64,000 bases of DNA from Zhenhengia yiwuensis (GTDB lineage: Bacteria; Bacillota; Clostridia; Lachnospirales; Cellulosilyticaceae): positions 1-64,000 of the forward strand of contig NZ_JACRSY010000001.1 of NCBI RefSeq assembly GCF_014384995.1, written 5' to 3'. A program made the position numbers and the translations under genes. Positions 25,399 to 33,717 of this stretch are shown one piece after another; the first letter of the stretch is position 1, and every line of letters starts with the position of its first letter. The notes beneath the pieces are model-generated. The model saw only the letters and a list, made by a program, of their open reading frames with translations, was not told the DNA's origin and made no database searches.

Positions 25399-27213
25399 AT
25401 GAATAAAAAGCATTACAAAAAAGCTTATAAAAAAGCTTATAAAAAAGCTTATAAAAAAGCGATAAAAAGGTTTAATAGAAAATCTAGAAATAATACTAAT
25501 AGAACTTTATTAACGGTAGGTGCAATAGCAGGTGGTGCGGCACTTGCAACCCTTGCTGTTAAAAGTAGTAAAAACAATCAAACCTATAAAACAGCTCAAA
25601 AACAGCTTAATCTACTTCAATACGAGGAATATGGAGATAGAGAAGTATATTTTATCGGTGGTGGTTTGGCATCTTTAGCAGGTGCAGCTTATCTTATAAG
25701 AGACTGCCATTTTAAAGGCGAAAATATTCATATTATAGAAGGCTTGCATATTCTAGGTGGTAGTAATGACGGTGCAGGTAGTGAGGCTGATGGATTTGTA
25801 TGTCGAGGGGGAAGAATGCTTAATGAAGAAACCTATGAGAATTTCTGGGAACTTTTTTCTAGTATTCCATCTTTGGATATGCCAGGAATGAGTGTTACAG
25901 AGGAGATTTTAAACTTCGACCACCATCACCCAACACATGCTCAGGCACGTCTTGTTGATAAAAATGGTAAAATCTTAGATGTGAAGAGTATGGGCTTTAA
26001 TCAAGCTGACCGTATGGCCTTAGGCAAACTTATGATTACGCCAGAAGAAAAACTAGATGATATGACTATAGAAGAGTGGTTCGCTCATACACCTCATTTC
26101 TTTGAAACAAATTTCTGGTATATGTGGCAGACTACTTTTGCTTTTCAAAAATGGTCAAGCCTATTTGAATTTAAACGTTATATGAATCGTATGATTTTTG
26201 AATTCTCTCGCATTGAAACGTTAGAAGGTGTAACACGTACGCCTTATAATCAATATGAATCTGTTATTCTTCCGCTTAAGGCTTATTTAGATACTCATCA
26301 GGTAGATTTTAGCATTAATGCTACTGTAACGGATATTGAATTTGCAGATGGTGAAGGTATTACAGCTACAGCGCTTTACATTGAAGATTCAGAAGGTGAA
26401 AAGGTCATTAAATTAAATAAAGGTGATGTATGTATTATGACCAATGGCTCTATGACAGATAGTGCTACTTTAGGCGATCTTCATACTGCACCAGAATATA
26501 AACCTGAAGATCCAATTTCAGCTAAACTTTGGAAGAAAGTAGCGAGCAAGAAACCGAACTTAGGTAATCCTAGTCCCTTCTTTGATTATCCAGAAGAAAC
26601 TAACTGGGAAAGCTTTACTGTAACATGTAAGGGTAATAAGCTCCTTAAACTTATTGAACAATTTTCAGGTAATATACCAGGAAGTGGTGCTTTAATGACC
26701 TTTAAAGATTCTAATTGGTTAATGAGTATTGTTGTAGCAGCACAGCCACATTTTAAAGCACAACCAATGGATACAACTATTTTCTGGGGATATGGTCTTT
26801 ATACAGATCGCATGGGAGATTATGTGAAAAAAACAATGCGTGAATGTACAGGTGAAGAGATTCTTATAGAACTTTTACATCATTTACATTTAGAAGATAA
26901 GCAGGAAGAGATTTTAGAAACAGTTATTAATGTAATTCCATGTATGATGCCTTATATTGTTTCTCAGTTTCAACCTCGTAAAATGACAGATCGTCCAAAG
27001 GTTGTTCCAGAGGGCTCCACTAACTTTGCTATGATTAGCCAGTTTGTGGAAATTCCAGAGGATATGGTCTTTACAGAAGAATACTCTGTAAGAGCTGCAC
27101 GTATTGCAGTATATACCTTATTTGGTGTGAAAGATAAAGAAATATGTCCGGTAACGCCATATAAGAAAGATCCAAAGGTTTTAAAAGAAGCCTTAAAAAC
27201 ATCTTATAGATAA
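25399..27213 (+). CDS. Oleate hydratase (MCRA family) with repetitive basic N-terminus
   Basis: This 604-residue flavoprotein hydrates the cis-9 double bond of unsaturated fatty acids to 10-hydroxy acids, a detoxification reaction in gut Gram-positives. The FAD site is VYFIGGGLASLAGAAYL near residues 82-98, followed by EGLHILGGSNDGAG and RGGRMLNEETYENFW. The first 75 residues are unusual: a KKAY repeat (residues 4-20), then a hydrophobic stretch TLLTVGAIAGGAALATLAV (about 37-55) that could anchor the enzyme in the membrane before the FAD domain. The start at 25399 follows GGAGG. The 12-bp DNA repeats at 25417-25464 encode the basic part. The gene stands alone. Confidence 0.88.
   Translation: MNKKHYKKAYKKAYKKAYKKAIKRFNRKSRNNTNRTLLTVGAIAGGAALATLAVKSSKNNQTYKTAQKQLNLLQYEEYGDREVYFIGGGLASLAGAAYLIRDCHFKGENIHIIEGLHILGGSNDGAGSEADGFVCRGGRMLNEETYENFWELFSSIPSLDMPGMSVTEEILNFDHHHPTHAQARLVDKNGKILDVKSMGFNQADRMALGKLMITPEEKLDDMTIEEWFAHTPHFFETNFWYMWQTTFAFQKWSSLFEFKRYMNRMIFEFSRIETLEGVTRTPYNQYESVILPLKAYLDTHQVDFSINATVTDIEFADGEGITATALYIEDSEGEKVIKLNKGDVCIMTNGSMTDSATLGDLHTAPEYKPEDPISAKLWKKVASKKPNLGNPSPFFDYPEETNWESFTVTCKGNKLLKLIEQFSGNIPGSGALMTFKDSNWLMSIVVAAQPHFKAQPMDTTIFWGYGLYTDRMGDYVKKTMRECTGEEILIELLHHLHLEDKQEEILETVINVIPCMMPYIVSQFQPRKMTDRPKVVPEGSTNFAMISQFVEIPEDMVFTEEYSVRAARIAVYTLFGVKDKEICPVTPYKKDPKVLKEALKTSYR
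25417..25464 (+). repeat. Short tandem 12-bp repeats within the oleate hydratase gene
   Basis: Three exact copies of AAAAAAGCTTAT (25417-25452) and a diverged fourth encode KKAY units. The in-frame unit length means copy number could vary without breaking the gene. Confidence 0.85.
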
Positions 27214-27244
27214 AAGATAAGAAAAAAGTGAAAGTCTATTCAAT

Positions 27245-27288
27245 AAAAAAAGAAGTAGAACTCAGTAAATAAGTTCTACTTCTTTTTT
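27245..27288 (+). terminator. Rho-independent terminator
   Basis: AAAGAAGTAGAACT and AGTTCTACTTCTTT form a 14-bp stem followed by a T-run, 32 bp after the oleate hydratase gene. Confidence 0.85.
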
Positions 27289-27312
27289 AGGTTATAGGAT
27301 AAAAACCTTCTT

Positions 27313-27420
27313 TTATAACGTGATAGTTTTGCCCTCATTAAATCCATCATATGTTGTAGCATTATAGTAGCCATGAGCATTGGAATCACTATAACATACT
27401 ATTGTTTTTTGTAGGTACAC
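27313..27420 (-). pseudogene. Possible gene remnant, 35 codons
   Basis: A minus-strand frame from GTG 27420 encodes 35 residues ending in GYYNATTYDGFNEGKTITL. The composition looks like the C-terminus of a larger secreted or surface protein, and a stop sits just upstream in the same frame. There is no convincing ribosome binding site. It is downstream of nanA on the same strand, so it may be the relic of an old 3' neighbour. It could also be chance. Confidence 0.25.
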
Positions 27421-27433
27421 ATCTCTTCATGTA

Positions 27434-28351
27434 TTAAAGAGATTTACTTGCTTCTACAGCAGCGCGAATATCTTTATAAAGAGCAATAATAGCTGGATCT
27501 TCTGATGAAACTGGTAAGAATGGAAGTCTTGGATTACCGATTGGGCAGCCATCTAAACCGATAATTGTTTTGCATGCACCATACATAGATGGGAAGCTGC
27601 AAAGGCGATAAATAAATGCAGTGATTGTATTTTGTAGTTCTTGAGCTTTAGTAATTTCACCACGTACAATGAGTTCTTCTAGCTTGAGGTAAAGCTCTGG
27701 CATTGCACCATATGTGCCACCGATACCAGCATCAGCCCCCATTAAACGACCTGCTAAATATTGTTCATCAGGCCCGTTGAAAACGATGAAGTCTTTACCA
27801 CCTGCTTGTTTAAAACGTAAAATGTCATGGCAAGGTTCGGAAGAGTTTTTAATACCTGCAACGCGTTCGTTTTCAAGCATACGATTAAATAAGTTCATAG
27901 AAAGGTTAAAGCCTGTGAGCTGAGGAATATTGTAGATAAAGAAAGGAAGGTCAGCTGCTTCAGTAATAGTGCTCCAGTGACGGTAAACACTTTCTTCACT
28001 TGGTCTATAGTAAACACAAGGCACAGCGGAAGTAGCAGCAGCACCAACTGCTTCAGCATGTTTAGCTAGTTCAGCTGCATGTCTGCTAGAAGGTGTACCT
28101 ACATGAACAATAATATTCATTTCTTTACCGGCTTCATCCAATACTGCTTCCACAACTTGTTTACGTTCGTCATGGTCGAGTAAGAAACCTTCACCTGTAC
28201 TACCACATACATACATATTTTTAACACCTTTATTGATATAGTAGCGAGTAAGTGCCTTTGTTGCTTTAAGATCGATATCACCTGTAGAAGTAAAAGGTGT
28301 ATTAAGTGCAATAGTTACATTTCTAAATTGAGAAGTATTGTATTTTGACAT
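27434..28351 (-). CDS. nanA: N-acetylneuraminate lyase
   Basis: This 305-residue TIM-barrel aldolase of the DapA/NanA family should split sialic acid (Neu5Ac) into N-acetylmannosamine and pyruvate in the cytoplasm. It shows GSTGEGFLLDHDER (carboxylate loop, residues 50-63), the catalytic Tyr140 in YNIPQLTG and the Schiff-base Lys168 in GIKNSS. GSTGEGF followed by a hydrophobic pair, and the adjoining nanE, nanK and nanQ genes with a sialidase, favour sialic-acid lyase over dihydrodipicolinate synthase. The start at 28351 follows AGGGGG. The gene is divergent from nanE across 308 bp that contain two palindromes. Confidence 0.9.
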   Translation of the reverse strand: MSKYNTSQFRNVTIALNTPFTSTGDIDLKATKALTRYYINKGVKNMYVCGSTGEGFLLDHDERKQVVEAVLDEAGKEMNIIVHVGTPSSRHAAELAKHAEAVGAAATSAVPCVYYRPSEESVYRHWSTITEAADLPFFIYNIPQLTGFNLSMNLFNRMLENERVAGIKNSSEPCHDILRFKQAGGKDFIVFNGPDEQYLAGRLMGADAGIGGTYGAMPELYLKLEELIVRGEITKAQELQNTITAFIYRLCSFPSMYGACKTIIGLDGCPIGNPRLPFLPVSSEDPAIIALYKDIRAAVEASKSL

Positions 28352-28659
28352 TTTAGAGCCCCCTGATTTTTATAGGTTAGAAATATATCATAAAATTATC
28401 ATAGCATCACTAAAATTGGAAATCAATAAAAATAGAAAAAAATTTTCTAGTTTAGTAAAGATAAATAGAAAAAAAGAAAATAATTTTCTTGATTAGATAA
28501 AAAGCTTATAGATGAAATTAAAATTAGAAAGAAATAGTATAAAATGAATAAATAGAATAAGGAAAAAGGAAAAAAATTCCCAAAAGCTATTGAAAAAAAC
28601 TTTTTTTTATATTACCATTTATTCAGAAGAAAACATATAATTCTGAAGGAGGAAGAGCT
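28352..28659. other. Divergent nanA-nanE control region
   Basis: This 308-bp, very AT-rich stretch has no gene. It holds two palindromes with GAAAA/TTTTC arms (listed separately) and one TTTAGTAAAG at 28451-28460, similar to the repeats before the sialidase gene. Clear -35/-10 pairs could not be fixed because of the base composition. Confidence 0.6.
28433..28490. promoter_or_regulatory. Two palindromic operator candidates for sialic-acid control
   Basis: Site 1 is TAGAAAA-AAA-TTTTCTA (28433-28449) and site 2 is AAGAAAAT-A-ATTTTCTT (28474-28490), with centres 41 bp apart, close to four helical turns. Both share GAAAA/TTTTC arms. RpiR-family sugar-phosphate regulators bind palindromes of this general kind, and an RpiR gene ends the nan operon. 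Binding is inferred. Confidence 0.5.
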
Positions 28660-29346
28660 ATGACACAGTCAATATTAGAAAAACTTAAAGGTGGACTAGT
28701 GGTATCATGCCAAGCTCTTGAAAATGAACCTTTACATAGTTCTTATATTATGTCTAGAATGGCCTATGCAGCCTATTTAGGTGGTGCTGTTGGGATTAGA
28801 GCAAATACAATAGAAGATATTATAGAGATTAAGAAGGTGGTAGACCTTCCTATTATAGGTATTATTAAAGCTGAGTATGAAGATTCACAGGTATATATTA
28901 CCCCAACTTTAAAAGAAGTTCAGGCGCTTGTAGAATGTGGTGTAGATATTATTGCTGTAGATGCTACGGATAGAATAAGACCAGATGGTAAAAGTTTAGA
29001 TGAATTCTTTAAAGAGGTAAGGGAACTTTATAAAGACCAACTCTTTATGGCAGATTGTTCAAATTATGAAGAAGGTATACATGCAGCAGAGATTGGATTT
29101 GATTTTATTGGAACAACCTTGCATGGATATACGGACTATACAAAAGGGGTAAGCTTACCAAATTATGATTTAGTTCAGGCACTTGTAAAAGATTGTGGTA
29201 AACCAGTTATAGGTGAAGGTGGTATCTGGAGCCCGGAACAATTAAAAAGAGTAATGGACTGTGGCGTATTTACGGCAGTAGTTGGTACAGCCATTACAAG
29301 ACCAATGGATATTACAAAAAAATATGTTGAAGCACTTAAAGCGTAG
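28660..29346 (+). CDS. nanE: N-acetylmannosamine-6-phosphate 2-epimerase
   Basis: This 228-residue TIM-barrel protein of the NanE family converts ManNAc-6-phosphate to GlcNAc-6-phosphate, the third step of sialic-acid use. Typical motifs are LKGGLVVSCQALENEPLHS at the start, GIIKAEYEDS, DIIAVDATDRIRPDG, ADCSNYEEGIHAAEIGFDFIGTTLHGYT and VIGEGGIWSPEQ. The start at 28660 follows AAGGAGGAAG. It faces nanA and is followed by transporter relics, a terminator, and then nanQ, nanK and the regulator. Confidence 0.93.
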   Translation: MTQSILEKLKGGLVVSCQALENEPLHSSYIMSRMAYAAYLGGAVGIRANTIEDIIEIKKVVDLPIIGIIKAEYEDSQVYITPTLKEVQALVECGVDIIAVDATDRIRPDGKSLDEFFKEVRELYKDQLFMADCSNYEEGIHAAEIGFDFIGTTLHGYTDYTKGVSLPNYDLVQALVKDCGKPVIGEGGIWSPEQLKRVMDCGVFTAVVGTAITRPMDITKKYVEALKA

Positions 29347-29417
29347 GTAAAGGAAATAAATTTTGGATCTATCAGATGTAAATCTGTAATCGCTATAAAA
29401 CTATTTGAGAAGGTAAA

Positions 29418-29748
29418 ATGGACTTGTCTAATGACGACAACTTTTATGTAGCTGTTATTGCAATTATTAATTCTTTTCAATGTTTCTCTCTAGTCCAGCT
29501 TTTGACATCGGGAGGATTTAACTCTTCTACAAGTACAATTATGTACTTTGTTTATGAAAAAGTTTTTAAATTTTCACAGTTTGGCTATGTCAATGTTATG
29601 GCAATTTCTAAACAAGCTAAGTTTGTAACCAATTATAGTGTTATTATGGCTGGAATAATGCTAGAGGCTATCCACTAGTGTATTAATGTTTATATGCTTT
29701 CTGAAATACTTTACTCAAGGTATTGCGATGGGAGCTGTTAAAGGATGA
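29418..29748 (+). pseudogene. Relics of a CUT1 sugar ABC permease pair
   Basis: The 86-codon frame at 29418-29675 begins with residues like the C-terminal part of a MalF-type permease (NSFQCFSLVQLLTSGGFNSS, then STIMYFVYEKVFKFSQFGY). It then switches to a MalG-type tail (NYSVIMAGIMLEA). After a frameshift the frame at 29686-29748 ends with FLKYFTQGIAMGAVKG, the usual end of MalG-type permeases. No start, TM1-4 or EAA loop remains. A deletion therefore seems to have fused the ends of two permease genes and then decayed. The position between nanE and nanQ suggests a former sialic-acid or amino-sugar importer. Confidence 0.7.
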
Positions 29749-29773
29749 TGAGGCATATGCCTCATCATTTTTT
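29744..29773 (+). terminator. Rho-independent terminator
   Basis: GATGATGAGGC/GCCTCATCATT with an AT spacer is followed by TTTTTT. It directly follows the permease relic, so nanQ downstream depends on readthrough or its own promoter. Confidence 0.8.
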
Positions 29774-29818
29774 CGTAAAAAGTAGTTAATATAGTTTTAA
29801 TCAAAGGAGATAGAATAT

Positions 29819-30274
29819 ATGATTTATGATTTATTAAAAAATATAGAACGTTATGAAGGTATTTCTAAAAATTTAGATACAGCGATTAAATTTATCAAGG
29901 AACATGATTTAGATACCTTACCATTAGGTAGAACAGATATAGATGAGCATCGTGTCTTTATTAATGTAATGGAAGCTGTAGCTAAACCAGAAGATGAAAT
30001 TTATTTTGAAGTACATAAGAAGTATATGGATATACAAATTGACTTAGAGGGGATAGAAGTTATAGAAACAGCTGTAGGAGATTTAGAAGAGATTACACCT
30101 TATGATGAAGGAAAAGATATAGGATTTTATGGAGCGGTTACAAGTGCAAGATGTGTAATGGGGGCAGGAAGGTTCATTGTATGTATGGCAGAAGAGGCGC
30201 ATAAACCTAGTATAGCATGCCAGGATGAAAGAACTCTTAAAAAATGTGTTATAAAAGTAGCTGTGGAGGAGTAA
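29819..30274 (+). CDS. nanQ: YhcH/YjgK/YiaL-family protein (N-acetylneuraminate anomerase type)
   Basis: This 151-residue cupin-like protein is of the YhcH (DUF386/DUF4440-like) family. It has FEVHKKYMDIQIDLEGIE (residues about 61-78), a stretch containing the conserved metal-binding His/Glu residues, and FIVCMAEEAHKPSIA (about 118-132), the usual C-terminal motif. In E. coli the equivalent protein NanQ speeds Neu5Ac anomerisation. The start at 29819 follows AAAGGAGAT and nanK begins 5 bp after the stop. Context within the nan cluster supports the role; the enzyme activity is inferred from family. Confidence 0.82.
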   Translation: MIYDLLKNIERYEGISKNLDTAIKFIKEHDLDTLPLGRTDIDEHRVFINVMEAVAKPEDEIYFEVHKKYMDIQIDLEGIEVIETAVGDLEEITPYDEGKDIGFYGAVTSARCVMGAGRFIVCMAEEAHKPSIACQDERTLKKCVIKVAVEE

Positions 30275-30279
30275 GAAAG

Positions 30280-31161
30280 ATGAAAATTGTAGCACTAGAT
30301 ATAGGGGGGACATCTATAAAGAGTGGTTTATGGGTGGATGATATATTAGAAGATTTAAAAGAACGTGATACACAGGCGCTAAAAGGCGGGGAGCATGTTC
30401 TTCAAAGAGTAATTGAACTTATAAGTGAATATGAGAGCTTTGATGCTATAGGAATTAGTACAGCAGGTCAAGTAAATTCTAAGGAGGGGGTTATTCGATA
30501 TGCTAATGAAAATATTCCGGGTTATACAGGGATGCGTATTAAAGAAAGGTTAGAAGAACGCTTTAAAGTGCCTGTGGTAGTGGAGAATGATGTGAATGCG
30601 GCTGCTATAGGAGAAGCACACTTTGGAGGTGGGCGAGAATTTAATGATTTTTTATGCCTCACTTATGGGACAGGTGTAGGTGGTGCTATTGTAATCAATA
30701 AGCAGATTTATACAGGGGCAGCTTTTTCGGCAGGAGAATTTGGTAGCATGATTATTCATCCTGAAGATAGGATAAAGAGTGATTATTTTAGTGGATGTTA
30801 TGAAAAATATGCTTCTACAACGGCATTAGTTGCTAGAGCGAAGGTTTATGATGAGTCTTTAAGTAGTGGTAGGGCAATTTTTGGAAGAATAGATGAATCT
30901 GATATTCAGGATATTGTAAATGGATGGTTAGAAGAAGTAGTATATGGGCTTACTACACTTATTCATATATTTAATCCACCATGTGTTGTATTAGGAGGAG
31001 GTGTACTTGCTCAACCTTATATACTAGAAAAATTGAAAGAAATACTATACACTCAGATTATGCCAAGCTTTAAGAATGTGGTTTTAAAGCAAGCTGAACT
31101 AGGTAATCAGGCTGGAATGCTTGGAGTGATTCATCTTGCTAGAGGTTTAGAAAAAGAATGA
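30280..31161 (+). CDS. nanK: ROK-family N-acetylmannosamine kinase
   Basis: This 293-residue sugar kinase of the ROK family has the phosphate-binding N-terminus ALDIGGTSIKSGLW, the catalytic VENDVNAAAIGEA (about residues 100-112) and GTGVGGAIV. The usual ROK zinc site CxCGxxGC is not conserved; only SGCYEKYAS remains (residues about 170-178). It should phosphorylate ManNAc for the upstream NanE. The ATG at 30280 follows GGAGGAG, 5 bp from the nanQ stop. The upstream frame would overlap nanQ and is rejected. The regulator gene starts 10 bp downstream. Confidence 0.85.
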   Translation: MKIVALDIGGTSIKSGLWVDDILEDLKERDTQALKGGEHVLQRVIELISEYESFDAIGISTAGQVNSKEGVIRYANENIPGYTGMRIKERLEERFKVPVVVENDVNAAAIGEAHFGGGREFNDFLCLTYGTGVGGAIVINKQIYTGAAFSAGEFGSMIIHPEDRIKSDYFSGCYEKYASTTALVARAKVYDESLSSGRAIFGRIDESDIQDIVNGWLEEVVYGLTTLIHIFNPPCVVLGGGVLAQPYILEKLKEILYTQIMPSFKNVVLKQAELGNQAGMLGVIHLARGLEKE

Positions 31162-31171
31162 GGTGAAAGAA

Positions 31172-32026
31172 GTGTCAAATCATGATTTGATTAGGCGAAT
31201 AAGAGAAGACTATCCTAATTATACTAAGGCAGAGAAAAAAGTAGCAAGTTTTGTATTAGAGAATCCTAAAAAAGTACTCTTTATGTCAATATCAGATTTA
31301 GCAGATGCCTGTAAAGTAGGAGATACAAGTGTATTTAGGTTTTGTAGAAGATTAAAGTTGCAGGGATATCAAGAATTTAAAATGCAGCTCTCTTTAAGTA
31401 TGCATGTAGAAAATGCTACGCTAGAAGAATTAGGAGAAGTTAGTGTTAAAGATTCTTTTGATGTGCTTGCTAAAAAAGTGCTTCAAAATAATCTAAGTGC
31501 TATTAACGAAACATATTCTTTAATTAATGCGCAGGAATTTGATAAAGCTATGCATTACATACAAGATGCCCAGCATATTCATTTTTTTGGAGTAGGAACT
31601 AGTATGCTTACAGCTATGGTGGCTATGAATAAGTTTTTAAGAATTACGCCTAATGTGCACTGTGTGATGGATTCTCATATGCAAGCCATGGCAGCATCTA
31701 TGATGACACAGCGGGATGTAGCGATTATTATTTCCTATTCTGGAGCTACAAAAGATACAATTCATGTTGCAAAGCAAGCTAAAAAATCAGGGGCAAAGGT
31801 GATATGTATTACTAAGTTCGCTAAATCTCCCCTAACGGCTTATTCGGATGTAACTATATTGTGTGGCTCTAAAGAAGGACCTTTGGAAGGGGGATCTACC
31901 TCTTCGCAGATTAGTCAAATGTTCCTTATTGATTTAATGTATATGGATTTTTATAGAGGTAAATTTGAAGTAAATACTAAAAATAGACATAAGACTGCAG
32001 ATGCGGTAGTCGAAAAGATTTATTAA
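31172..32026 (+). CDS. RpiR-family transcriptional regulator of sialic-acid genes
   Basis: This 284-residue protein has an N-terminal RpiR helix-turn-helix (residues about 1-77; SISDLADACKVGDTSVFRFC) and a C-terminal SIS sugar-phosphate-binding domain (about 120-255; IHFFGVGTSMLTAM, IIISYSGATKDT). The GTG at 31172 is preferred because AGGTGAAAG lies just upstream; the GTG at 31163 overlaps that site. It ends the nan operon and probably binds a phosphorylated intermediate such as ManNAc-6-P or GlcNAc-6-P. The two palindromes at 28433-28490 are candidate targets. Confidence 0.87.
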   Translation: MSNHDLIRRIREDYPNYTKAEKKVASFVLENPKKVLFMSISDLADACKVGDTSVFRFCRRLKLQGYQEFKMQLSLSMHVENATLEELGEVSVKDSFDVLAKKVLQNNLSAINETYSLINAQEFDKAMHYIQDAQHIHFFGVGTSMLTAMVAMNKFLRITPNVHCVMDSHMQAMAASMMTQRDVAIIISYSGATKDTIHVAKQAKKSGAKVICITKFAKSPLTAYSDVTILCGSKEGPLEGGSTSSQISQMFLIDLMYMDFYRGKFEVNTKNRHKTADAVVEKIY

Positions 32027-32066
32027 AAAATGCTCCTGATATTTAGAATATCGGGAGCATTTTTAA
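32025..32066. terminator. Bidirectional terminator
   Basis: AAAAATGCTCC(T/C)GATATT pairs with AATATCGGGAGCATTTTT across a TAG loop. It separates the regulator from the convergent sialidase gene. Confidence 0.85.
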
Positions 32067-33641
32067 TTAAAGATTTAAAAGTATTGGTTGTAAATCTGAG
32101 TTGCATTTAGGTAATGCAGTAACATATTTCTCAAGATTTGGATCTTGGAAAGATGTCGATAATCTGAAAGATGTTTTATCATGATTTGCCGCTAGGCAGT
32201 TTACAACAGAGACACTTAATGTATCTATACTAGATTGAGTATAGTAGAGCTCATAATGGAAAGTATCAGTACCTTGACTAGTAGGAATAAGTGCTAAAGT
32301 AGCACAATCTGTACTTTGCTCTAAAGTAGTATGAGTAAGGTGACAATTTGCAAGATCGTGTTGCTCAACGTCAGATTGTTTTAGTTTTAGTGTAATAAGT
32401 TCATTATGATTAAAGCTTAATAGATTTAGATTGAGAAGGAGGAAGCCTCCTTTTTTTATGTTTACATCTAGAAGTTTATACCAGTTATCTGGATGAGAAA
32501 TTGCATGATGATGTCCTTGTGAATAAACAGGATATTGATGTATTGTGCTTAGTGCTTGATGATCGTAGCTTCTTGTATTTTGCATAATAAGTGGAAGGAA
32601 GCAGGTTAGGTTATAGAAAACAATAGAACCTTTTTGCTCACCAAGTAAATAGAGTTCATGTTTTTTCTCATCATAGGTCATACAAGTGTAGCCATCATTA
32701 GGCATATGTATAATTTCTGCAATGTAATTCCAGTGAGTATAGTTGTCACTGCACATAAGTGTAAGCTTATTGCGCTCCCATGGAGAGTGAGTTTGTTGTG
32801 GAGCAGTATGAAGTGCGTAAGTTTTTTGGTTTGGAGCAGTAATCTTAAGGAAAGCAGATTGGCAACCACCAAATTCTAATAATGTATCATGGCTTATATG
32901 TGGGGTCCAAGTTTTACCTAAATCATTTGTTACATAGAAGCCGCGTGCTTCAGTAAGTGGAGAACGACAAGAAATAAGAATTTCATTTGGTTTGTACTCT
33001 ACAACTGCACTTTCGGAAGTGTAAGTATCTATAAGTGTTTCGCATTTTTCCCAAGTTAGACCGTGGTCTTTAGAGTAGATGATACCTGCTTGAGAACGAT
33101 TGCGATGAGGGACAGGCACCCATCTTTGAATAGGGATAACAAGTGTACCGTCCTGGAGTTGAATGCCGTTACCAGGGCCTTGGAAGAAGAGGATACAGTC
33201 ATCATCATAGAAATGTCTAAGACTGATTTCTTCTGACCATGTTAGTCCATCATCATCAGAATACTTATAAACGAAACTTTGATGCTTATTGTCTGTGGAG
33301 TCTAGGTGCATGTGTAAATCTAAAGAAAGTGCAAATAAAAAGATTCTTCCTGTTACTTTGTCAACTACAATACAACCATCCATTTTACGAGAATGTTCAT
33401 GGATGCTGTTATTTTTGAAAACAATTTGTTTATCTATCCAAGTTTTTCCACCATCTTCACTACGGGCAATACCTATATCAATTTGGTTGTAGTCACTTCC
33501 GTCTGTATAGCGTACATCACTGCCTGCAATAAGTGCTCCTTTAGGAGTTGATGTGAGAAAAGGAATTCTGAAGTATTTAGAATTAAAGTCTTTTAAAGGT
33601 TCAAAAACAACTGTAGAGTCTAATGTAATTTGTGAGGCCAT
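32067..33641 (-). CDS. Intracellular GH33 exo-sialidase
   Basis: This 524-residue protein of the BNR/sialidase family carries the arginine motif FRIP (Arg25) and four Asp-boxes: SEDGGKTW (61-68), SDDDGLTW (128-135), SKDHGLTW (190-197) and NDLGKTW (239-245). ESAVVEY (about 210-216) and SCRS (224-227) supply the usual Glu and second Arg. A C-terminal region of about 150 residues follows the propeller and is not assigned. There is no signal peptide, so it should remove sialic acid from oligosaccharides already in the cytoplasm. The ATG at 33641 follows AAAGGAG; the 20-codon upstream extension is rejected. It stands convergent to the nan operon and divergent from the glycan operon. Confidence 0.88.
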   Translation of the reverse strand: MASQITLDSTVVFEPLKDFNSKYFRIPFLTSTPKGALIAGSDVRYTDGSDYNQIDIGIARSEDGGKTWIDKQIVFKNNSIHEHSRKMDGCIVVDKVTGRIFLFALSLDLHMHLDSTDNKHQSFVYKYSDDDGLTWSEEISLRHFYDDDCILFFQGPGNGIQLQDGTLVIPIQRWVPVPHRNRSQAGIIYSKDHGLTWEKCETLIDTYTSESAVVEYKPNEILISCRSPLTEARGFYVTNDLGKTWTPHISHDTLLEFGGCQSAFLKITAPNQKTYALHTAPQQTHSPWERNKLTLMCSDNYTHWNYIAEIIHMPNDGYTCMTYDEKKHELYLLGEQKGSIVFYNLTCFLPLIMQNTRSYDHQALSTIHQYPVYSQGHHHAISHPDNWYKLLDVNIKKGGFLLLNLNLLSFNHNELITLKLKQSDVEQHDLANCHLTHTTLEQSTDCATLALIPTSQGTDTFHYELYYTQSSIDTLSVSVVNCLAANHDKTSFRLSTSFQDPNLEKYVTALPKCNSDLQPILLNL

Positions 33642-33717
33642 ATCATGAGGCTCCTTTCTGAGAAAATTAAGTAAATCATATACTAAAATAACAACATGCA
33701 CAATAGAAAAAACATAA

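Noticed and set aside
27434..28351. Dihydrodipicolinate synthase (lysine pathway)
   Set aside because: The same fold and Lys/Tyr residues are present, but the neighbours are all sialic-acid genes and the loop GSTGEGFLLD fits the lyase.
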